Below, piece by piece: positions 1 through 12,979 of a stretch of DNA of 64,000 nt. Below the pieces are notes generated by a model. The model saw only the letters and a program-made list of their open reading frames with translations. It was not told the origin of the DNA and did not search any database. Position numbers and translations under genes: made by a program. Numbering within the stretch: position 1 is the first letter of the stretch; the number at the start of each line of letters is the position of its first letter. The DNA comes from Bartonella birtlesii IBS 325 (lineage in GTDB: Bacteria; Pseudomonadota; Alphaproteobacteria; Rhizobiales; Rhizobiaceae). The stretch spans positions 574,322 to 638,321 of the forward strand of contig NZ_CM001557.1 in the NCBI RefSeq assembly GCF_000273375.1. Reading direction: 5' to 3'.

Positions 1-3000
1 CAAGAGATGCCATTTGAGAAATGACAGCCCAAGATTGAGCAATAGTATCAATTTGGCATTCATCATTTATTTTAGAGCCGAGAGGGGTTCCATCATCAAA
101 ATACCCTCGTCGATACCAAGCACCATCCCAACAGTGGTCTTCTAGAGCATTCGTCAAACGTTTAAGATGTGCACTCCATGCTTGCATATGGCTGTTATCG
201 CCACGGCTTTGAGCAAGGGGGATGAATGCTTTTAGCGTGGTTCCAAGAAACCACCCTAACCAAGTGCTTTCGCCTTTCCCTTCAATACCTACCAAATTCA
301 TGCCATCATTCCAATCACCACCAAGAATAAGTGGAAGTCCGTGTTGTCCACAGCGCTTTATGGCAAGGTCTAAAGCTAAAGCACAATGTTCATAAATCGT
401 AGCAATTTTTGAAGATTGTGTGGGTTGAAAATAAGCATCGTGTTGTCCATTGTTGAGAGTAGCTCCTTCAATGAAAGCTATTGGAGTATCGAGAAATGCG
501 TAGTCGCCAGTCGTGTTGACATAAAGAGCTGTTCCATAAGCAAGCCAGACGATATCATCAGAAATATGTGTGCGAACACCAGCATTGGTATGAGGGAGCC
601 ACCAGTGCTGTACATCACCTTCAGGAAATTGATGCGCTACAGCATTTAACAATTGCTCACGCGCCAATTTCGGTTCTAGCAATAACAAAGATAAGCTGTC
701 TTGCAATTGGTCGCGAAAACCAAATGCACCACTCGCTTGATAAAAAGCTGCGCGCGCCATCATGCGACAAGCATAGACTTGATAAGGAAGCCAATGATTG
801 ACCATAATATCAAAAGAGGGATCAGGTGTTTTTACTTGGAGGGGGGAAACGAAATGACTCCATTGTTGTTTTTGTTGTGTGAGAAGAATTTCAAAATCAC
901 TTGCACGTACTTGGTCTAATAATTTTTCAGCCTCTTGTATATTTTCAGCACTACCAAGATAGAAAACGATTTCTTGTGTTTGTCCTGGGAGAAGATCAAT
1001 ATCATAGGCTAATGCTGAACAAGGATCACATCCTGTTTCAACCGTATTTGAAAGGGCGCCGGCTTTACGGATTGCGTGAGGATGTGTAACTGTTCCGGTT
1101 GGCCCAATAAACTCAGTGCGATTGGTGGTGGTGCTAGATGGTATTTGGGATGCGGATAAAAATGCTACGTGTTGAGATTTTTCGATATGATAGGGATTTT
1201 TAATAAAATGTGCACCACGTTTGGGATCATAAGAGGCAAGTATAAAAGGTGCATATTTTGTACGAATGTTTCCTAACACCCATTCAACATAATTGTAAAG
1301 ACGTAAGTATCGCGGTGTTTTTCCGTCATTTTTAAGGATGAGACGTGAAAGGCGAATTGATTTTTCTCTATCGAGCGTATGGGTAAGTTCTAATGTGATC
1401 TCTGAATGAGTAGATTTAAAGGTTGAGAATCCAAAACCATGGCAAGCTTCATAGATAACATTTTCATCACATTCAACGGCAGAAACAGGCGAAAAACGTT
1501 TTAAAGATAAGCGATCTACTAGGTAAAGTGCTTCCCCTGGACGGTTAGAAATGGGATCATTACTCCAAGGGGTTAATTGATAATCGCGGCTATTGTTTGC
1601 CCAAGTAAAAAGTGCACCTTCAGCAGAAACATGGAAACCAAAATTATGATTAGCAATGACGTTAATCCATGGATGTGGTGTGGTGGTGTGTCCATGAAGA
1701 CGTGTCACATAATAGTTATGCTGGTTAAACCCACCATAACCATTCCAATATTCTAGGCCTTGTCCATCAACAGGAAGAATAGAATCTTTTTGATGACTGA
1801 TAAGACCAATGGAAGCAAAAAGACTTTGTTTCGTTTGTGTCGTAACTTGTCTTCTCTCGTTGCACTTTTTGTAGTTTAATTGATAATGAGATTCTTGATG
1901 ACTATTGATTGCGAGATCAAAATCACTCTCATCAAGTCGTTTGAGCTGTTCAAACAAAGAGCCATTTTGGGCATCAAGAATGATGCGTGCTGATGCAAGA
2001 AGTGTCTTAAGGCTTTGGTCATTTATTTGATCACGTTGAAGCGTGAAAATATGTTGGCGTTCATTCGTGTCATGAGTGTGGTGGCGATAAGATTCGCATA
2101 CCCATTCAATAGCACGTTGCGTATCTTGTATATAAGAACATGCTTGTTCATTGAGAATGACTAGGTCAACAATGAGCCCGCGCATGCGCCAATATTCATG
2201 TGCTTTAAGCAGTTCGCATAAAACAGCTATGTCTCCTTTATTATCTAATCTAAGAAGACAGATAGGGTAGTCTCCTGAAAGAGACATGGGCCAAAGATCA
2301 GATTGTTTACCGAGAGTTTTTGCTAATATTTTTGGAGAAAGACTCCATTTTCGGTCGGGATAAATAAGCGGTGTTGCATATTTTTGATACGTAATAGCTT
2401 CTTTAAGGTTGATGCCACTCTGATATAGCAAGACCTGCGAACGTGTCCACGCCATTGAAAATTCTTGCTGGAATATATTAGGTTGTCGATAATGATTAAT
2501 ATGATTTTGCAGTGTTTCTTTTGTATTGGCAGCAAAAGTCCAAAAAATAAGTTCTGCTTTTTCATGTGCTGGGATTTTTATACGGCATCGGAGAGAGATG
2601 ATCGGATCAAGAACACAACCTTGACTATTGTTAAAACGAGAATTTTGATCAAATGCCGCAGGTCGATGAATAGATCGACCCCGTCCAATAAACAGGGAGC
2701 GATCAGTTTCAGCTTCTACCTCTTGGAGAGTATCTGTTGTATCTGTAACAAAATGGGCAATATGAATCTCAGGGTCACTAGGTGAACGTTTACGCCTTTT
2801 GGCAAAAATCGTTCTTCTTTCCTCAGTAATTTCTGTTTCTATAAACATCCGAGAAAAAACAGGATGAGCGCAATCCGTATCCATTGTTGCAAGTGCTAGT
2901 TCGCCATAAGAGGTCACTTCAATGAGGCGCTCTTTGTTTGTTATATTTATAAGTTGAATACGTCGACCTTCACCGCATCCTTCAGATGTAATGAGACATT

Positions 3001-6000
3001 CAAGTGTTGATTTAATGCCATCAACCATTTTCGTATATTCAGCTTTTTCATCTGTAAAAATGCAGATCGCTTCTTCTTCGACAACGCGTGTCGGTTCACC
3101 GGTAACAGACCACCAGCGTCCACTATGCGTATCACGGAGGAAGAATAAAGTACCTTGTTGGTCTTCTGTCGTATCAGGAAGAAAGCGTGTAATCGCATAA
3201 TTATGCCAACGGCTATAACCAGAGCCATTAGCGGTTAACATTACAGAGTAAAAACCATTGGATAAGAGTAAAGTTGCACGTGGTTTAAGAAGCGGGTTAG
3301 TAATAATGCGCAAAGGGGCATCATCAAATTCTCGAGGGTTATTGCGCATTTGATTCATAACTTTGGTATGAATAATGGGAATTTGATGTGGAGCTCTTTC
3401 CTGTAATAATAATTGTACAGTTTCAATGATTGGATCACGGTGAAAACGATCGCGCATCCGCCCTTGAAAAATAACATTGTTAATGGCAAGAATGGACATA
3501 CCATGATGGTGCGCATAATAATTACGCACAACAGCGTATTTTTTTCCTGTTGGCAGGCGCGAAGAGGTGAAGTCAATAGAGTCATAATAGCCATATGTGC
3601 CTAAAGCACCAAGATCACGCAGCCGTTTTAAATTAGTTACAGCTTGGGTAGGTACGTATTGCGCTGCTAGAAGACAGGCATAGGGAGCAATAACAGCATT
3701 GCGTGAGAGACCACGTTGAAGTCCGAGTTTTGGTGCACCAAAATTAGCGTATTGGTAATTCATTAAGTGATCACGAGCGTTAAATGCCGCTTCTGAAATA
3801 CCCCAAGGTAATCTCCGTTTATGGGCGTATTGTATTTGATGACGGATAATAAGCCTATTGGTTTGATCTAAAAGAGACCCTAAAGGTTCGCGCGTAACGA
3901 GAGATGGCATGAGATATTCGAACATGGAACCAGACCATGATAAGAGTGCGCCCTTCCAACCAATGGGGACGAGGAGTCGGCCAAGATGGAACCAATGTTT
4001 AATTTTTATATCGCCTTTTGCAATGGCAAAAAGACTTGCGAGGCGGGCTTCTGAAGCCAGTAGGTCATAACAGCTTTCATCGAGTTTGTTTTCTTGAACA
4101 CGATATCCAATGGACAAAAGATGCCTTTTAGGTTGTTCTAAAAAGTCAAATTTCATATCAAAGGCTATTTGTCGTGCCTTTACAGCTAAAGTTTTTAATT
4201 TTTTATGTAGTTTTTCGCTGTCGTAATCGCTAGTAGCGTCATGATGATGGGCTTCACAGGTTTCTACAAGACATTTGGCCCAAGAGAGTGCACGAGCGGA
4301 TTCTGTTGTTTGGATTTTTTGATTGAGCTCTTCTATTAAGTATAAAATATCACAGGCTGCAAGAGAAAGGTTAGTGGTGTAAAAAGTGGTTGTATCTGGT
4401 TTTTTGATGAAAACACTGATGGAGTGGTGAAAATTGGTGATATGTTGTTCGATTTGTTGACGTAGGGGATGTGGAATATATTGATTATCTGGAATCTCTT
4501 TGACAGTTTCTTCAAGAATAGCATTAACATCACGTAAACCTGCTCGATCACTTTGAAAAAAAACATGAGGTTTTTCTGCCCATTCACTTAAGGCTGAAGA
4601 GAGCGTCACCAAATGGCCAGCAAGATTTCCTGAATCAACCGTTGATATATAAGTTGGTAAGAGAGGCTTGAGTGTATCCGTTTCATACCAATTGTAGAGA
4701 TGACCACGGAACTTTTCCATTTTTTCAAGAGAGCGTAATGTACATTCAACGCGTGTAATAGCCTCTGCAAAACTAATCCAACCAAAATCACGAGCAGCGA
4801 TAATGGAAAGCAGATAAACTCCAATATTTGTAGGGGATGTCCGTTGGGCAACAAGAGGTTCTGGATCTTCTTGAAAATTATCGGGTGGTAAATAATTGTT
4901 TTGCGCATTAACAAAGGTTGCATAATAGAGCCATGTCCTTCGTGCAATGCATCGCAGTGTTTTGTTATCCCCTGAAGATATGTGAAGAGTAGCTTCAAAT
5001 GTTGAGGGTTGGCTGACAATCCACGCAATTAAGGGTGAAAAAAACCATGCGAGTCCAAAGGGCAAAGCAAGAAAGCTTGTAAGACTATGCAAAGAGAAAG
5101 GCAGTGCTACGGCAAGAATACCAATGAGCGATGCTGGCCACATTGTAAGGATATAGAAACCCAAACTATTAGGCATTGTTTTTGTTGAGGTGGAGGTTTT
5201 CCATTCAAGAAGGTGCTGTTTTGAAATCCCCATACGATAGAGTGTGCGAACAATTGCATCAGTCATAAAATAAGCAGAATGAGCAATAAACGTGGTTTTA
5301 AGAAATATATTTGTTAGCGTAAAGATACTTTTGTTCAAGATTAATTGAAGATAGCCACGTAAAGAATAATCAATATTGGAGGGAACAAAAGTTTTTAATA
5401 CGCCTAAAATTGGTGAGACAAAGAGGCTGATCAGCAAGAATGCTTGCCAAATGATTGCACTTTTTAACGGCAAAAGAGACCATCCTGTGATTGCTGCGAT
5501 CAACCACATAAGTGGTGTGAGAGAACGGCGTAGATTATCTTGCATTTTCCAACGCGTAATGGAGCCAATTTTATGAGGAGAAAAGAGATAAGGCAAGAGT
5601 TGCCAATCACCACGAATCCAACGGTGATGACGCGCAACATCAACATTATAAGCTGTTGGATAATCTTCAATCACTTCTACATTACTTACTAATGCAGTGC
5701 GTGCATATCCTCCTTCCAAGAGATCATGACTAAGAACAGTATTTTCTTTAATTTTACCTTTAAGTGCTTGTTGAAATACATCAATATTATAAAGACCTTT
5801 TCCTATGAAAGTTCCTTCTCCCAAAAGGTCTTGATAAGTGTCAGAAACAGCAAAAACATACGGATCAATGCCGCGATTGGTGGAAAAAAAACGTTGCAGA
5901 ATTGATGTTACTTTTCCTGTTGTAAGAGAAGGTGTAATACGCGGTTGCAAAATGCTATAACCTTTTACAACTTTTCCATTGTGTGGATCAAAAATGGGAT

Positions 6001-7945
6001 GGTTGAGCGGATAGTTAAGTTTTCCAACGAGTTTTGTAACACTTTCAGGGGTAAGACGTGTATCTGAATCTAGAGTCATCACAAAACGACAATCCATGGG
6101 AAGGTGTGGATTGGGGGGATAAAAGCTTGTGTTTTTATCGCCTCTTAATAGCAGATTAAGTTCATAAAGTTTACCACGTTTGCGTTCCCATCCCATCCAG
6201 CATTTTTCGCTAGCATTATAAAGGCGCCGACGGTGTAAAAGGAAAAAGAGGGGAATGTCATAACGATGATAACGATGATTGAGTTTATCAATACTCCTTT
6301 GCGCATAATGCAATAGATCAAGATCATCTTGTGTTTGTTCAAAGGGAGAGTCATCCCAATCCGTAATGAGGGCAAAATGAATGGCGCCTTTGGGATTAGA
6401 AAGGTAGTGTATTTCAAGATTGCGCACTTGTTCATCAATATAATTGCGTGATGTGATGAGAGTAGGAACGACAACCATTGTACGTGCATTTGGGGGGATA
6501 CCTTCTTTATATTCATAACCAATGAGCTGTTTTGATGGAATAAACCATGAAACAACAATGTTAAAGAAAGCAACAGCTGCATTCATAGCTGGAAAAAGCG
6601 CCAATGCGATAAAGAGAAAGGTTACCCTTGGTGTTGTTCCAGATATCTCTAAGAAAGCGTAGACAGCAAGTAAAAGAGCAAGGGTTAAAAGAGAAATAGG
6701 AATTGCAATAATTCTTATTTTTGAACAATAAAGGGCTTGGATCCATTTTATGAAAAGGGGTGGAGTGTATCCACAAGCCTTTTCAAGAATATGTCGTCCC
6801 TCATCAACGAGATACCAGCCAACAGAGGGATTATTACGATGAGAGGACTCTCTAGAGGAAGAGGATGCTATTTCTACAGCTTTTCGTGCAACTTCCAGCT
6901 CATTGAGAGGTGAAAGGCGTGCAATTTTTTCAATCACTTGCCGATAGATATTGCGTGAGTGAGAATCAATTTCAGAAAAATCACTGTTTTTATGCAAAAG
7001 AGAGTCTACAGAACTCACTGTTTCAAACCATATTGTCCAATCAGTATCATCAATGGCTTTAAGGGAACGGACAATATTGCCCATGGTTACACCATCTGAA
7101 GCTTGTCGAGTATGTTCATCGGCTGTCGCAATTTCTAAGCTACTGTTTTGGCTCTGTAATTGCTTTTCAAGCCAAGTGAGTGCTGTTGTGGAATCGATAG
7201 ATGCACCACGTAGACGATAGAATAAATGCGCTGAAAAGGTTGAGTCGGCAGTGAATGGTTTATACTGCGTAAAAAGGGTGTGTAATTTTGTTTCATTGTC
7301 TGCGAGAGAAATTTTATCAGCTACTTTATGAGCGAGATGACGCATATACCGTGTTTTCTCAATACGTAATGAAAGACGACGGACATTTTCAATCAACAGC
7401 ATTTGTATGATAGAAGAGAGCGCCCATAACTCACCAATCTCAAGGGCGCAAACTTTTTGAAATCCATTGATTGTAGCTGTGAGTGTTTCTTGTGAAAATT
7501 CGCTATCTGTGTGAGCAATATAAAGCCAAGCTAAAGCAAAAATACGTGGTATGCCTGTTTTTTGTTTATAAAGAGGAAGTTGCTTGATGAAGGACTTAGA
7601 TAAGTCACGGCGTAGTTGTTGTATAGTTTTGTCAATGGTATAATGATTATCAATGAGCCATTGAGCAGAGGGTGCGATAGTTTCATCATTGTGAGCGGCA
7701 ACATCGCTGTTCTGAAAGGCGTGGAGAATAAGTTTGGCATTTTCCCTCAACCTTTTGTGAAAATTATGTTCTCCTTTATATTCAGGAAGTGGGATTTCTC
7801 TTTTCGAAGCTATATCATGGCCTAATTTATAGAGTTCATTCTGTAGCTTATAAGTTGAGCGAATAGGGAAGTTGGTTTCAGTAAGATAGAGGTGTTCAGT
7901 TTGTTGAGAAAAAAAACACTTTATGAAAGGTATTCTGCGTGCCAT
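1..7945 (-). CDS. ndvB: Cyclic beta-1,2-glucan synthase, C-terminus cut by window edge
   Basis: Inner-membrane enzyme that builds, elongates and cyclises periplasmic beta-1,2-glucans from UDP-glucose. One uninterrupted minus frame runs from ATG at 7945 past the left edge, about 2648 codons; the family is about 2,800-2,900 residues, so roughly 200 are missing. Visible order: N-terminal region; a transmembrane pair near residues 410-465; a family 2-like glycosyltransferase core with DSDTR near 625 and the RW of the QxxRW-type motif (HHRWIRGDW) near 773; a membrane cluster near 795-975; a glucoamylase-like region with SWSGSMFEYLMPSL near 1335 and NYYAHHHGMS near 1480; and a GH94-type phosphorylase part with WNGYGGF near 2065 and GGDWNDGMN near 2545. 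It stands alone, with a 228-bp gap to rpsA. Short reading frames on both strands inside it are shadows. The product call is secure; residue positions are approximate. Confidence 0.95.
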   Translation of the reverse strand, partial: MARRIPFIKCFFSQQTEHLYLTETNFPIRSTYKLQNELYKLGHDIASKREIPLPEYKGEHNFHKRLRENAKLILHAFQNSDVAAHNDETIAPSAQWLIDNHYTIDKTIQQLRRDLSKSFIKQLPLYKQKTGIPRIFALAWLYIAHTDSEFSQETLTATINGFQKVCALEIGELWALSSIIQMLLIENVRRLSLRIEKTRYMRHLAHKVADKISLADNETKLHTLFTQYKPFTADSTFSAHLFYRLRGASIDSTTALTWLEKQLQSQNSSLEIATADEHTRQASDGVTMGNIVRSLKAIDDTDWTIWFETVSSVDSLLHKNSDFSEIDSHSRNIYRQVIEKIARLSPLNELEVARKAVEIASSSSRESSHRNNPSVGWYLVDEGRHILEKACGYTPPLFIKWIQALYCSKIRIIAIPISLLTLALLLAVYAFLEISGTTPRVTFLFIALALFPAMNAAVAFFNIVVSWFIPSKQLIGYEYKEGIPPNARTMVVVPTLITSRNYIDEQVRNLEIHYLSNPKGAIHFALITDWDDSPFEQTQDDLDLLHYAQRSIDKLNHRYHRYDIPLFFLLHRRRLYNASEKCWMGWERKRGKLYELNLLLRGDKNTSFYPPNPHLPMDCRFVMTLDSDTRLTPESVTKLVGKLNYPLNHPIFDPHNGKVVKGYSILQPRITPSLTTGKVTSILQRFFSTNRGIDPYVFAVSDTYQDLLGEGTFIGKGLYNIDVFQQALKGKIKENTVLSHDLLEGGYARTALVSNVEVIEDYPTAYNVDVARHHRWIRGDWQLLPYLFSPHKIGSITRWKMQDNLRRSLTPLMWLIAAITGWSLLPLKSAIIWQAFLLISLFVSPILGVLKTFVPSNIDYSLRGYLQLILNKSIFTLTNIFLKTTFIAHSAYFMTDAIVRTLYRMGISKQHLLEWKTSTSTKTMPNSLGFYILTMWPASLIGILAVALPFSLHSLTSFLALPFGLAWFFSPLIAWIVSQPSTFEATLHISSGDNKTLRCIARRTWLYYATFVNAQNNYLPPDNFQEDPEPLVAQRTSPTNIGVYLLSIIAARDFGWISFAEAITRVECTLRSLEKMEKFRGHLYNWYETDTLKPLLPTYISTVDSGNLAGHLVTLSSALSEWAEKPHVFFQSDRAGLRDVNAILEETVKEIPDNQYIPHPLRQQIEQHITNFHHSISVFIKKPDTTTFYTTNLSLAACDILYLIEELNQKIQTTESARALSWAKCLVETCEAHHHDATSDYDSEKLHKKLKTLAVKARQIAFDMKFDFLEQPKRHLLSIGYRVQENKLDESCYDLLASEARLASLFAIAKGDIKIKHWFHLGRLLVPIGWKGALLSWSGSMFEYLMPSLVTREPLGSLLDQTNRLIIRHQIQYAHKRRLPWGISEAAFNARDHLMNYQYANFGAPKLGLQRGLSRNAVIAPYACLLAAQYVPTQAVTNLKRLRDLGALGTYGYYDSIDFTSSRLPTGKKYAVVRNYYAHHHGMSILAINNVIFQGRMRDRFHRDPIIETVQLLLQERAPHQIPIIHTKVMNQMRNNPREFDDAPLRIITNPLLKPRATLLLSNGFYSVMLTANGSGYSRWHNYAITRFLPDTTEDQQGTLFFLRDTHSGRWWSVTGEPTRVVEEEAICIFTDEKAEYTKMVDGIKSTLECLITSEGCGEGRRIQLINITNKERLIEVTSYGELALATMDTDCAHPVFSRMFIETEITEERRTIFAKRRKRSPSDPEIHIAHFVTDTTDTLQEVEAETDRSLFIGRGRSIHRPAAFDQNSRFNNSQGCVLDPIISLRCRIKIPAHEKAELIFWTFAANTKETLQNHINHYRQPNIFQQEFSMAWTRSQVLLYQSGINLKEAITYQKYATPLIYPDRKWSLSPKILAKTLGKQSDLWPMSLSGDYPICLLRLDNKGDIAVLCELLKAHEYWRMRGLIVDLVILNEQACSYIQDTQRAIEWVCESYRHHTHDTNERQHIFTLQRDQINDQSLKTLLASARIILDAQNGSLFEQLKRLDESDFDLAINSHQESHYQLNYKKCNERRQVTTQTKQSLFASIGLISHQKDSILPVDGQGLEYWNGYGGFNQHNYYVTRLHGHTTTPHPWINVIANHNFGFHVSAEGALFTWANNSRDYQLTPWSNDPISNRPGEALYLVDRLSLKRFSPVSAVECDENVIYEACHGFGFSTFKSTHSEITLELTHTLDREKSIRLSRLILKNDGKTPRYLRLYNYVEWVLGNIRTKYAPFILASYDPKRGAHFIKNPYHIEKSQHVAFLSASQIPSSTTTNRTEFIGPTGTVTHPHAIRKAGALSNTVETGCDPCSALAYDIDLLPGQTQEIVFYLGSAENIQEAEKLLDQVRASDFEILLTQQKQQWSHFVSPLQVKTPDPSFDIMVNHWLPYQVYACRMMARAAFYQASGAFGFRDQLQDSLSLLLLEPKLAREQLLNAVAHQFPEGDVQHWWLPHTNAGVRTHISDDIVWLAYGTALYVNTTGDYAFLDTPIAFIEGATLNNGQHDAYFQPTQSSKIATIYEHCALALDLAIKRCGQHGLPLILGGDWNDGMNLVGIEGKGESTWLGWFLGTTLKAFIPLAQSRGDNSHMQAWSAHLKRLTNALEDHCWDGAWYRRGYFDDGTPLGSKINDECQIDTIAQSWAVISQMASL

Positions 7946-8112
7946 AATATTCTTTGTTATTCAATTACGCGGTTTCTTTATGTTCAATAGGTTGTGAACA
8001 CTTTATCTTAATAATGAGCAGTTCAAAGGAAAAAATGAACTTTTTGCTTTTCTTTGAAAGTATTTGCCATTTTTTATCCCTATAGTTTAAGAAATAAACA
8101 GACAATTTTTTT

Positions 8113-8141
8113 AAAAAAAGGTCGCCAAAAACAGGCGACCT
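8113..8141 (-). terminator. Rho-independent terminator of rpsA
   Basis: On the minus strand, about 30 nt after the rpsA stop, an 8-bp perfect stem (AGGTCGCC/GGCGACCT) with a 7-nt loop is followed by a run of seven T. This is a textbook intrinsic terminator and separates rpsA from ndvB. Confidence 0.9.
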
Positions 8142-8173
8142 CAATTTTAACAACTGTTTAAATGTTTTAATAA

Positions 8174-9874
8174 TTAATCTTGTTCTTGTTTTTTCAAAGC
8201 TGCGCCAAGAATATCACCAAGAGAAGCACCTGAATCTGTTGACCCATATTGAGCAACAGCTTCCTTTTCTTCTGCAATTTCTAAAGCTTTGATAGAAACT
8301 GAAAGCTTACGTGTTTTTTTATCGAACGCGGTAATGCGGGCATCAAATCTCTGACCAATTGCGAAACGTTCAGGGCGCTGCTCATCACGATCACGAGCTA
8401 AGTCAGCACGACGAATGGTTGTTTCAAGATTGTGGTCAATCAATTTTACATCAATGCCATTATCATTAACTGCAGTAACTTCACATGTCACTACAGCACC
8501 TTTACGAAGTTCGCCAGAAGCAGCAGCTTCTCCAACTTTATCGCTGGAAAGTTGTTTAATTCCAAGAGAGATACGTTCCTTTTCAATATCAACATCAAGG
8601 ACCACAGCTTTAACGATATCACCTTTATTGTACGTATCAATGACTTGTTCACCAGGACGATTCCAATCAAGATCAGAGAGATGAACCATACCGTCAACAT
8701 CGCCTTCAAGACCAATGAAGAGACCAAATTCTGTTTTATTTTTGACCTCTCCTTCGATTTGTGAATTGACAGGGAATTTATTAGCAAAAGCTTCCCATGG
8801 ATTTTCAAATGTTTGCTTTAAGCCAAGGGAAATACGTCGTTTAGAAGGATCAATTTCAAGGACAACCACTTCCACTTCTTGTGATGTAGATAAAATTTTT
8901 CCAGGGTGAACATTTTTCTTTGTCCAACTCATTTCGGAAACATGAATTAGCCCTTCGATTCCTGGCTCGATTTCAACAAAACCACCATAATCAGTAATGT
9001 TGGTAACAGCACCGGTAATTTTTTTACCAACCGGATATCGAGCGCTGATGCTTTCCCAAGGATCACTTTCAAGCTGTTTCATACCAAGAGAAATACGGTG
9101 TGTATCTTGATTGATGCGAATAATTTGGACTTTAATCGTTTGACCAATTGTAAGAACTTCAGAGGGATGGTTAACACGACGCCATGCCATATCGGTGACG
9201 TGTAAGAGACCATCAATCCCACCAAGATCAACAAAGGCACCATAATCGGTAATATTTTTAACAACACCTTCAACAATTTGGTTTTCTTCAAGATTTTGAA
9301 CAATTTCTGAACGTTGCTCGGCTCGGCTTTCCTCTAAAACGGTACGACGTGAGACAACAATGTTACCACGACGACGATCCATTTTTAAAATTTCAAAGGA
9401 TTGCGAATTATGCATGAGAGGTGAAACATCACGAATGGGGCGAATATCAACTTGGCTGCGGGGCAAGAAAGCAACAGCACCATCAAGATCAACTGTAAAA
9501 CCACCTTTTACTTGACTAAAGATAACACCGTCAACGCGTACACCCGCATTGAATTTTTCTTCTAAACGAATCCAGCTTTCTTCGCGACGTGCTTTTTCAC
9601 GCGATAGAACAGCTTCACCCATCGCATTTTCAATGCGTTCAATATAAACTTCAACTTCATCGCCAATTTGCAAGGAACCATCTTTTCCTTTAGCTCCAAA
9701 TTCTTTGAGTGGAATACGTCCTTCGACTTTAAGTCCAGCATCAATAATAGCCATATCTTTTTCGATTGCAATGACACGGCCTTTAACAACGGATCCTTCA
9801 TTAAGATCATTAGTTTGAAAAGATTCCATTAAAAGAGCTTCGAAATCCGCTGTTGTGGGATTGTATTGTGACAT
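8174..9874 (-). CDS. rpsA: 30S ribosomal protein S1
   Basis: S1 binds mRNA on the 30S subunit and helps initiation on weak or structured leaders. The protein is 566 residues, usual for alphaproteobacteria, and consists of about six successive S1/OB-fold repeats; repeats with GxVxxITDYGAFVDLGGIDGLLHV-type cores are plain around residues 200-450. The start chosen is the ATG at 9874 (MSQYNPTT), because AGGAG lies 5 nt upstream. An in-frame start at 9904 has no such site and adds ten residues not expected in S1. It is downstream of cmk on the same strand (134-nt gap), the usual cmk-rpsA order, and ends at the terminator at 8113-8141. Confidence 0.97.
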   Translation of the reverse strand: MSQYNPTTADFEALLMESFQTNDLNEGSVVKGRVIAIEKDMAIIDAGLKVEGRIPLKEFGAKGKDGSLQIGDEVEVYIERIENAMGEAVLSREKARREESWIRLEEKFNAGVRVDGVIFSQVKGGFTVDLDGAVAFLPRSQVDIRPIRDVSPLMHNSQSFEILKMDRRRGNIVVSRRTVLEESRAEQRSEIVQNLEENQIVEGVVKNITDYGAFVDLGGIDGLLHVTDMAWRRVNHPSEVLTIGQTIKVQIIRINQDTHRISLGMKQLESDPWESISARYPVGKKITGAVTNITDYGGFVEIEPGIEGLIHVSEMSWTKKNVHPGKILSTSQEVEVVVLEIDPSKRRISLGLKQTFENPWEAFANKFPVNSQIEGEVKNKTEFGLFIGLEGDVDGMVHLSDLDWNRPGEQVIDTYNKGDIVKAVVLDVDIEKERISLGIKQLSSDKVGEAAASGELRKGAVVTCEVTAVNDNGIDVKLIDHNLETTIRRADLARDRDEQRPERFAIGQRFDARITAFDKKTRKLSVSIKALEIAEEKEAVAQYGSTDSGASLGDILGAALKKQEQD

Positions 9875-10008
9875 AAGAACTCCTGATACATACCTTAATT
9901 GCAAAAGGTATAAGCGCTAGGTTAGTGTTAACACGATGTAACTTCCTGCCTTTTCCCTCAATAACAGGAAGAAAAATTAGCGCACGGCCGGAAATCACCT
10001 TAACGATT

Positions 10009-11999
<1,991 letters not shown>

Positions 12000-12169
12000 C
12001 TATTTGCATTTTGTTAAATTACGCTCCCTTTAGCACATGCTTTGGAAGGCGTCATGAGAAAATCCATGTAGCACTACGTTTTTATCTTTGACAAAGACAT
12101 TATTTTTTGATTAAGCACCATGAAATTTATCTTTTAATGGAATTATAGTTAAGCAAAGAGGCATGGTTC

Positions 12170-12550
12170 ATGGCAAAACAGGATCTTGGAACTAAGCGTG
12201 TTGATCCAGAAACGGGAAAGAAATTTTATGATCTTAATCGCGACCCTATTGTGTCGCCTTATACAGGGATTTCTTATCCGCGTTCTTATTTTGAGGTTGC
12301 AGCAGCTGAGGCAAATAGTGAAGAAGAAGTTGATACGGAAGAGCTTGATACAGCACTTGAAAAATCTGCTTTTATGCTTCTTGAAGAGGATGGTGACGAC
12401 TCTAAAGATGATGATCTTCCTGATTTGGAGGATAGTGATGTGGATCTCGGTGATGACGATGATACGTTTTTGTCTCACGACGAAGACGATGAGGATGATG
12501 ACGTTGCTGATATTCTCGGAGGTGGTGTTTCTAACGATGATGATTCTTAA
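12170..12550 (+). CDS. FYDLN-type acidic protein (TIGR02300 family)
   Basis: Small conserved alphaproteobacterial protein of unknown function, 126 residues. The N-terminus carries the family signature: GTKRVDPETGKKFYDLNRD followed by PIVSPYTG (residues 7-33). The second half is very rich in Asp and Glu and disordered-looking, which makes the whole strongly acidic. The start at 12170 has an AGAGG about 6 nt upstream. It lies between aroA (divergent) and tRNA-Ala, the typical neighbourhood in Rhizobiales. No enzymatic motif is visible, and no function can be given. Confidence 0.88.
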   Translation: MAKQDLGTKRVDPETGKKFYDLNRDPIVSPYTGISYPRSYFEVAAAEANSEEEVDTEELDTALEKSAFMLLEEDGDDSKDDDLPDLEDSDVDLGDDDDTFLSHDEDDEDDDVADILGGGVSNDDDS

Positions 12551-12673
12551 AAAGAGCGAGAGGGCATTTTTTTCATTGAATGCAAATTCTTCTTGATCTT
12601 CGATTTTTATCGTTCTAAAAAATTCCTCTAAGATTGTTTACTTGTTCTTTTAGGGAAGAATCCGTCTTTATGT

Positions 12674-12749
<76 letters not shown>

Positions 12750-12979
12750 AAAAGGTGAAACATTTACTTAATAAAGCAGTAGAATTTATAAAAATACTTT
12801 ATACACTGATCGAGAAGCACGGTGTTTTCCATAGAAATTGCTTCAATGTAACTTTGTCTTGTATTTTTAAATGATTTTATAAGGCGCTTCTTCAGAATTA
12901 TTCACCATGTTTGTTCATTTATAGTATTCATAGGATTCTGCTGTATAAAAAAACGCAAGCTGTTTATCATTTGTGATGA

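Noticed and set aside
2323..6776. Many medium open frames on both strands in the first 8 kb, suggesting a broken gene
   Set aside because: They lie in other frames of one continuous ndvB frame that is open from 7945 to the window edge.
8415..9810. Several 75-110-codon frames overlapping rpsA
   Set aside because: Shadows of the S1 repeats in other frames; no independent start signals.
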